Source: Brachynemurus nebulosus (taxonomy: Eukaryota; Arthropoda; Insecta; Neuroptera; Myrmeleontidae). Taken from it: DNA of 64,000 bases. Position numbers and translations under genes: made by a program. The stretch spans positions 1,452,001 to 1,516,000 of the forward strand of contig JAPWDM010000044.1 of the NCBI GenBank assembly GCA_035578155.1, in the 5' to 3' direction. This document shows positions 58,560-64,000 of the stretch, piece after piece. A model generated the notes under the pieces. It worked only from the letters and a program-made list of their open reading frames with translations, was not told where the DNA came from and ran no database searches. Positions within the stretch are counted from its first letter, which is position 1. Every line of letters starts with the position of its first letter.

Positions 58560-61500
58560 GTAATTGTCTAATTTGTTCTGGGCACCTTCTCATGAGCATT
58601 CTGTTATAAAAACACATTTTTATTGATTCGGCCCTGCTTTGTTACTTTAAGTCATAGTTGCTTACCAATATTATATAAATTAGCGGTGTATGTGTAGCAC
58701 TGCAGTGAAGTACATTGTACCGGATAGTTCAGAAAATTTCAAGTTATTATATTAGTACATTTTTCTTGAAAATTTTGTAATAGATAGATAAATTAAATGG
58801 AAGAAAAATGTCCCTGTAAATCGGTAAATACTGACACAGGACGTTTTATCTAATACGTTTTTGTTCACTGTAAGAATTTTGGCTGACATTGACACAACAA
58901 GTGTTTGGTAGACGAATGCCTTTATGTTGCTGTGTATACGAAGTATACGCGGCAAAATATAAATCATTCGCCGTGTTTACGTCCGTCGAAAACTTAGAAG
59001 AGGTTAAAATACACGGTTGTTGTTCATGAGATTTACCCACTGTATTGTAGAGGGATGGCGGGGCAAGACGAGATAGTTAAGTTTTGATGATAAATTAAAC
59101 ATACAATCAAGACTTTTCGATCTCTACTATCTTTGATAATCTGTTTTCAAATTAAAATCAAATAAATGAACAACAAACCTCTAACATTTTCATCAAATAC
59201 ATAGATACAAAAAATTGTCTTTTTGCCCGTTTTATCCCACAGGTGTGGAATAAGGTGGGGCACCTAATAGGATTAGATATTATCTATATAATTTCTAACT
59301 ATTCTACACGAAAAACACAACTCTTTAATACACGTTGACAGATGAAGAGCAAGATGGGGTTCAGCAATCTAAATTGAAATGGAATTCATTATAATCTTAA
59401 CTGGATAAACAAACGAGTAACATGTTGCCTAACAGCCCACTTCATACTTTATTGAACATAACCTCATAGTATAAGTACTTCCAATTTTCATTATTTTTAT
59501 ATATTTTTAAACATAGAAAATATCGTCGCCTTCCAGACATAAGATCGTATCTGATTTTTAGTGATTTTTTAGGAGTGCAGAAAAACAAGAACTACTGTTA
59601 CATTTTGTTTTGTAAATCATAAACGAATGTCGGTACTTGAAGAATATTAGCCTGCAAATACATTGATACTTTAGGTTCAAATTTGTGTTTCATTGTCCTT
59701 TCAATATTAGTAACGATTTAAATACATCCTAAAGGAAGCGTGAACAACAAACCTAAACCTATGCAACTCGACTGTCACATCATGCCTCTACCTTATTATT
59801 TGAAATCTTTCTAAACGTCATCGAAATTTTTTTAACTTTAGAAACTACAGAAAGATCCTTTCCTTAACGAGAAATTATCAAAAATTATTTAGGGGTCGCT
59901 AATAAAGATAATTATTTCTGTTGAAAAATATAGAATAATGTAGAATAGAAATGAGTTATTTACTAAAATTTTCCAGAGTTCAAACGTTTCAACATTTTTT
60001 TTGCACCATAGCAGAGGATGGAAAAAATTCTATAAGATAGGCCTTGAGCCCTTATCCTATGTAGGTGGGTTTTCGGCAAGGTCTAATTTTGTAACCGGAA
60101 ATTCGCTTTGTAATGCAGGGCGCTGTGACAGGGCTATTTTATTTCATTATAATATATCAGATAAAAATGAATGTAGACATAGGTACCTAACCACAAATGT
60201 AATTTTGATGAAGTTCAATAAACTATATACATAATACATAGGTGTTATAAATTAATAAATGAAAATAAAGTATAATTTTCCCACAAATATTTTCAATTGG
60301 CAATCAATAAAAATTAATTTCTTTTAAATTAATTTCATGTTTAAATAAACATCCCGTATGTAATTACAAGTATTATCGACTACAACAAACAACTGCAATA
60401 ACTAGAAAGCAAAAGTAATAGTTTTATAAAGTAAAATTACTTATCTCTTTTTTTTGTAAGCACCTTTCTAACAAGTTAGTAGGCATGTGAGGAGGCATTG
60501 ATTAGTTTTTAGTAGACATTTATGATTAACTATGTAAGATATAATTTACAACCTGGCCGTTTCTGCATTAATATTACATTGTTGATAAATTAAGTATATC
60601 ATATCAATAACATTTAAAGGAAATCAGTGAGTGAAATTATTATTTAAGGTTTTAACATTTTTATTACAGCATAAGAATTATTCACCTCAGAATACGTCAT
60701 AATTTATTTTTTTAAGTAAAAAGATTGACAAGTTTGTATGTTGTATAATTGTTCGGATTCTGTTGTTGAATTTGCAACTGTACATATTGAAAAACATCCG
60801 AAACTGGATTGATTTGCTAAAATTTTTAGGTATTATTTTAAATATCTTTCAGATTGTTAGACACTACTACAAGAATGTACCTATAAGTAAAGGGAATGAT
60901 TAGGAGAAAACGTCATAAAATTGTAATTAATCTTGTACCTGCATTTGGTTGATATTCTAGTAAAGTGACATAATATAGGTACATATTATGTAACGAACAG
61001 CAAGTAGGTACCTAGGTAAAAATACATACGCAATGTCTTTTTAAAAGTGTACAATATATTTCAGAAATGTAAGAACATATAGGCCAGATCAATTAAAAAT
61101 GGTTTGACGTTATTAACAAATGAAGCAAAATTAGATGTAAGTACATTTTTCAGCTGCTAGAGAGTTACTCTAATATAAAAGTAGCAAAAAGTCAAAGACA
61201 GAAAAGTAACTACGTCTGATTTTGCTTTATTCGTTGTATTTGTTTGATAACGTCAAACTATTTTAATTGATTTGATCTAGACAAATTTTAACGTGGGAAA
61301 AAATTATTGGGATCCGAGTATGCTTATTAGTCGACTTTTCACCAAAAGTGCAGGTTATTGTGTTATATCCAAGGTCATCGTTTGTATACATACAGTAGGC
61401 ACCATGAAAGTGTTACAGCACGGGACTAAAATAACAGTTTCATAGTGAGATAGGCACCAAAGTAAAATTTTGATTACACATTTAAGAAATTTATGAATAC
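58560..61500. other. Gene-free stretch of ~3 kb
   Basis: AT-rich with short unsupported frames. A more GC-rich block at about 60000-60160 has an open frame of 77 codons (60001-60234) but no domain that I recognise. Confidence 0.45.
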
Positions 61501-61509
61501 ATTGGACAT

Positions 61510-62570
61510 CCAATGGTACGTACTTCGATTTTACGTAGTGACGTCAGCGATTTAGTGGGGTTTTTCTCTGTCTGTGTTGGTGAAAATTTATGTATCAAGC
61601 CAGAGTCAGGACCGTATAGGTAATATTGTCTAATGGTCTGCATAAGTAATATGCAAAATGAGTAACGTAAAAATTCTAGAATATTCTAATCGTCAACTAG
61701 CAGAGATATCAAAAAACAGACTTCACTATTGAATTGGTAACTAAAAATGTGATTAAGCAGCACAGTTTGACAAAAATTTTAGAATGTTCTATTTGTCAAC
61801 TAACAAAGATATCAAAAAATCAAATACAGCATTTAATTGGTCATTGAAAAAGAGGCCAAATAGCATATTTTGACAAATGTTCTGGAATATTCTATTCGTC
61901 AACTAGCAAAGATATCCAAAAACAGACGTCGTCATTGAATTGGTCACCTTAAAAGAGACCAAATAGCAAATTTTGGTAAATGTTGTAGAATATTCTATTT
62001 GTCAACTAGCGAAGATATTAAAAAATCGATTGCACCATTTAATTGTCCAACCAACTAAATGTTCCATTTTGGCAAACATTCTAGAATGATCTATTCGTCA
62101 GCCAGAATAGAACATTCTAGAACATTTGTCTAAGTGTGATATTTCGTCTTCTTTCCGATGATCAATTAAATGGTGCAACCGGTTTTTCAATATCTTTGTT
62201 AGTTTACGAATAGAACATTTTAGAATTTTTGTCGAACTGCGCTGCTTAATCTAATTTTTAGTAACCAAGCGAAGTGTATTTTTTGATATCTCTACTAGTT
62301 GACGTATAGAATATTCTAGAATTTTTACCAGTTTTCACTATTTAGCGTGTTTTACGTTGATAAATTCGATGATGAAGTTGGTTTTTCGTTATTTATTAAT
62401 ATAACATTTAATTTTGTTTATCTATACAACCGAATTTTAGATTGTAAATTGTTTCTTAGAATAGTTTTGTTTTTTCTTAGAATTCAGATAAATAATATTT
62501 ACCAACCCCCCTGATCTTCCGATTTTACGTACTTCCCCTCAAATTTGCAGCGACCACTACGTACCATTGG
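61510..62570. mobile_element. Foldback-like element with tandem arrays in both arms
   Basis: Terminal inverted repeat CCAATGGTACGTA / TACGTACCATTGG. Five direct units of about 103 bp fill 61660 to about 62100, and about three inverted units follow to 62330. Each unit contains TTCTAGAATATTC-like and GTCAACTAGCAAAGATATC blocks. No ORF. Confidence 0.78.
61674..62322. promoter_or_regulatory. Array of heat-shock-element-like motifs
   Basis: Alternating GAA/TTC triplets with 2-base spacing, the HSF recognition pattern. TTCTAGAATATTC is at 61674-61686, TTCTGGAATATTC at 61880-61892, GAACATTCTAGAA at 62110-62122 and GAATATTCTAGAA at 62309-62321. Weaker versions with two good triplets lie near 61780, 61986, 62079 and 62212. 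Spacing of the first four is exactly 103 bp, because they sit in repeat units. Binding is inferred only. Confidence 0.5.
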
Positions 62571-62574
62571 ATTT

Positions 62575-63830
62575 CTGGTGTATTTTTAATAATTTTCAAC
62601 CGACCTTCAACAGTAAGAACGTTAAATTTTTGCTTTTTGTTAATTCAGTTTTATTAATTTTAATAAGCAAAAAAAATATGTAGGCGCCAGTGGCTGGTTT
62701 ACTGCATGTACCTGTACTACGACAATAACAAAACAAACATTCTGTGTGTACAGACATGTAGCGATTGATTGTGTTTGTCATACACGAGTGTGGTTGTGTA
62801 ACAGTTTGGTAGTGCACAGTTTCATAGTGACTACTGTATATATTTAGATACATTTTAGGATATTACTCCCAATGTCCTTTTCATTTTTCTTTTCATATAT
62901 ATTTAGATATTTCCCGCTACATTTTGACAAGTGTGCCTCTCCCCATCAATGTGATGAGCTGCAATTTGATAAGTGGGGTTGTTTTCCAGGCCTTATAATA
63001 ATACCATAAAATTGGGAATACATTTCAGTCAAAATTGGGATCTGCTACAACTTTCAAGAGGATTATAGTGACGTCAAAACAATAAAGCTTTTTTAAATCG
63101 GATATAAATTGGATATAATGTTTAGGTCAATTGTTTACAGCATATCCAAAATTCAGCTTGCTAGGGCGATCTGGAGAGAGCGGAAAAACTGGTTCTGGGG
63201 TATCTGATACGCCTACAGCCCTCAAGAATAAACCTAGAAGGATGCAACGGTTGTATATATGTCCTTTAAAACTGATTCTATTTAACTTATTTTTATGTGG
63301 TATTAAAAATGTGAAACTTTCTATTGTAAGTATACCCGACAAAAAATAACTACAAAATTACTATCATCATTGCTAATAAGAATTTTTTTTTTTTTTTGAA
63401 TATGTTTGATGATGATTTAACCAAAATATTTGGAATTAATATGTACCTTTGTATATTCAAAAACTTTAGACTTCACTACAAGACCAGGTACAAGAGGGTG
63501 GTTCAGGGGTTATAACCCCCCCCCCCCCCACCCAACAGAAACTTATTCAAATTTCACTGTAGTTTATCTGATAACATCATAAAATTTACTAAAATTTTAA
63601 ATGATTTAAAAACCGTACATAAAATGATAGAATGATGAAATCGGAAACGAATTATAAGACTTCGAAACCGTTCTTTCCATTTTTACCAAAATTAAACAAA
63701 TAGAACAACGAGAAAAAAAAGTCTTTTGTTGGATCAACCACATTTAAAGAAGAACCGGCGGTATCAGTTTTATAGCAAAATGACAAGATCATATCCAGAT
63801 TACTCTAATTCAATCAATCACCCTAATTCA
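62575..63830. other. Gene-free stretch
   Basis: No supported gene. A C-run at about 63518-63528 and several poly(A/T) runs are present. A somewhat GC-richer block at 63150-63260 is unassigned. Confidence 0.4.
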
Positions 63831-63843
63831 AATTCTTCAGACA

Positions 63844-63905
63844 GTGCCAGATTTACACTATAGGCACGCGAGGCACTGACCTCGGGCGGCAAAATTTTGA
63901 ACACA
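63844..63905. repeat. Possible left end of a hAT-like element running off the window
   Basis: CAGTGCCAGATTTACACTAT, followed by a GC-rich block with GGCACGCGAGGCACTGACC, resembles the CAGTG-type start and GC-rich subterminal region of hAT elements. The other end is outside the window. Confidence 0.3.
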
Positions 63906-64000
63906 CGTGACAATTTGACTTTTTTTTGGTCACCACTTATTTCTTGATAGGAAAATAAGAAATGGGAGTTGTTCTTTTTTTTTTGCTCGTCAGTTATTTT

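Noticed and set aside
60001..60234. 77-codon ORF in a GC-richer block
   Set aside because: No homologous family recognised and no splice or start context to support a gene; left as unassigned sequence.

Overview
The window is nuclear DNA of an animal, almost certainly an insect. The evidence is a gypsy/errantivirus-type LTR retroelement with an env gene, Penelope-like elements, mariner/Tc1-type transposase remains, hAT, Harbinger-like and TTAA-type miniature elements, very long (TA)n microsatellites and a short (CCTAA)n tract, which is the insect telomere unit in reverse. I cannot name the species. I find no bacterial-style operons, no intact host gene, and no rRNA or CRISPR. Nearly all recognisable content is mobile DNA, much of it nested; several insertions are supported by target-site duplications (TSDs) and terminal inverted repeats (TIRs) read directly from the sequence.

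Left part (1-5.1 kb): (TA)n tracts, a 1.17 kb non-autonomous hAT element (580-1746), a 241 bp hAT MITE (4185-4425) and a tRNA-like SINE fragment. From 5.1 to 16.2 kb lies one gypsy/errantivirus-like element on the minus strand: LTRs at 5114-6396 and 15645-16165, TSD ATAT, gag-pol-env all present but broken by frameshifts and by three later insertions. These are a Harbinger-like MITE in the left LTR, a 510 bp TIR element in env, and a 1.53 kb poly(A)-tailed, hairpin-rich retroposon in gag.

Middle (16-45 kb): gene-poor AT-rich DNA; a degenerate ~160 bp tandem array (19.5-20.1 kb); a truncated Penelope-like element (22.0-23.8 kb); Harbinger-like MITEs (24.4-25.2 kb); a 1.2 kb foldback (28.4-29.5 kb); a TTAA-type MITE (31.0 kb); a decayed DDE transposase (33.9-34.3 kb); a TA-flanked MITE (35.1-36.0 kb); a 1.6 kb TTAA-flanked foldback (37.5-39.0 kb); a fragment of a second Penelope lineage (39.5-39.9 kb); and a head-to-head pair of Penelope copies (41.2-44.2 kb). 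All three Penelope 3' ends carry a hammerhead-ribozyme-like motif.

Right part (44-64 kb): a TA-flanked 1.14 kb element with repeated GGCC motifs; a triple nest of MITEs (46.6-48.9 kb); a mariner pseudogene (48.9-49.5 kb); an 8.9 kb composite bounded by the same TIR as the 35 kb MITE, containing other MITEs and a spliced transposase-like 5' fragment (49.6-58.6 kb); and an inverted array of ~103 bp units, each carrying a heat-shock-element-like motif (61.5-62.6 kb). Most positions come from reading repeats by eye, so element ends may be off by a few bases.
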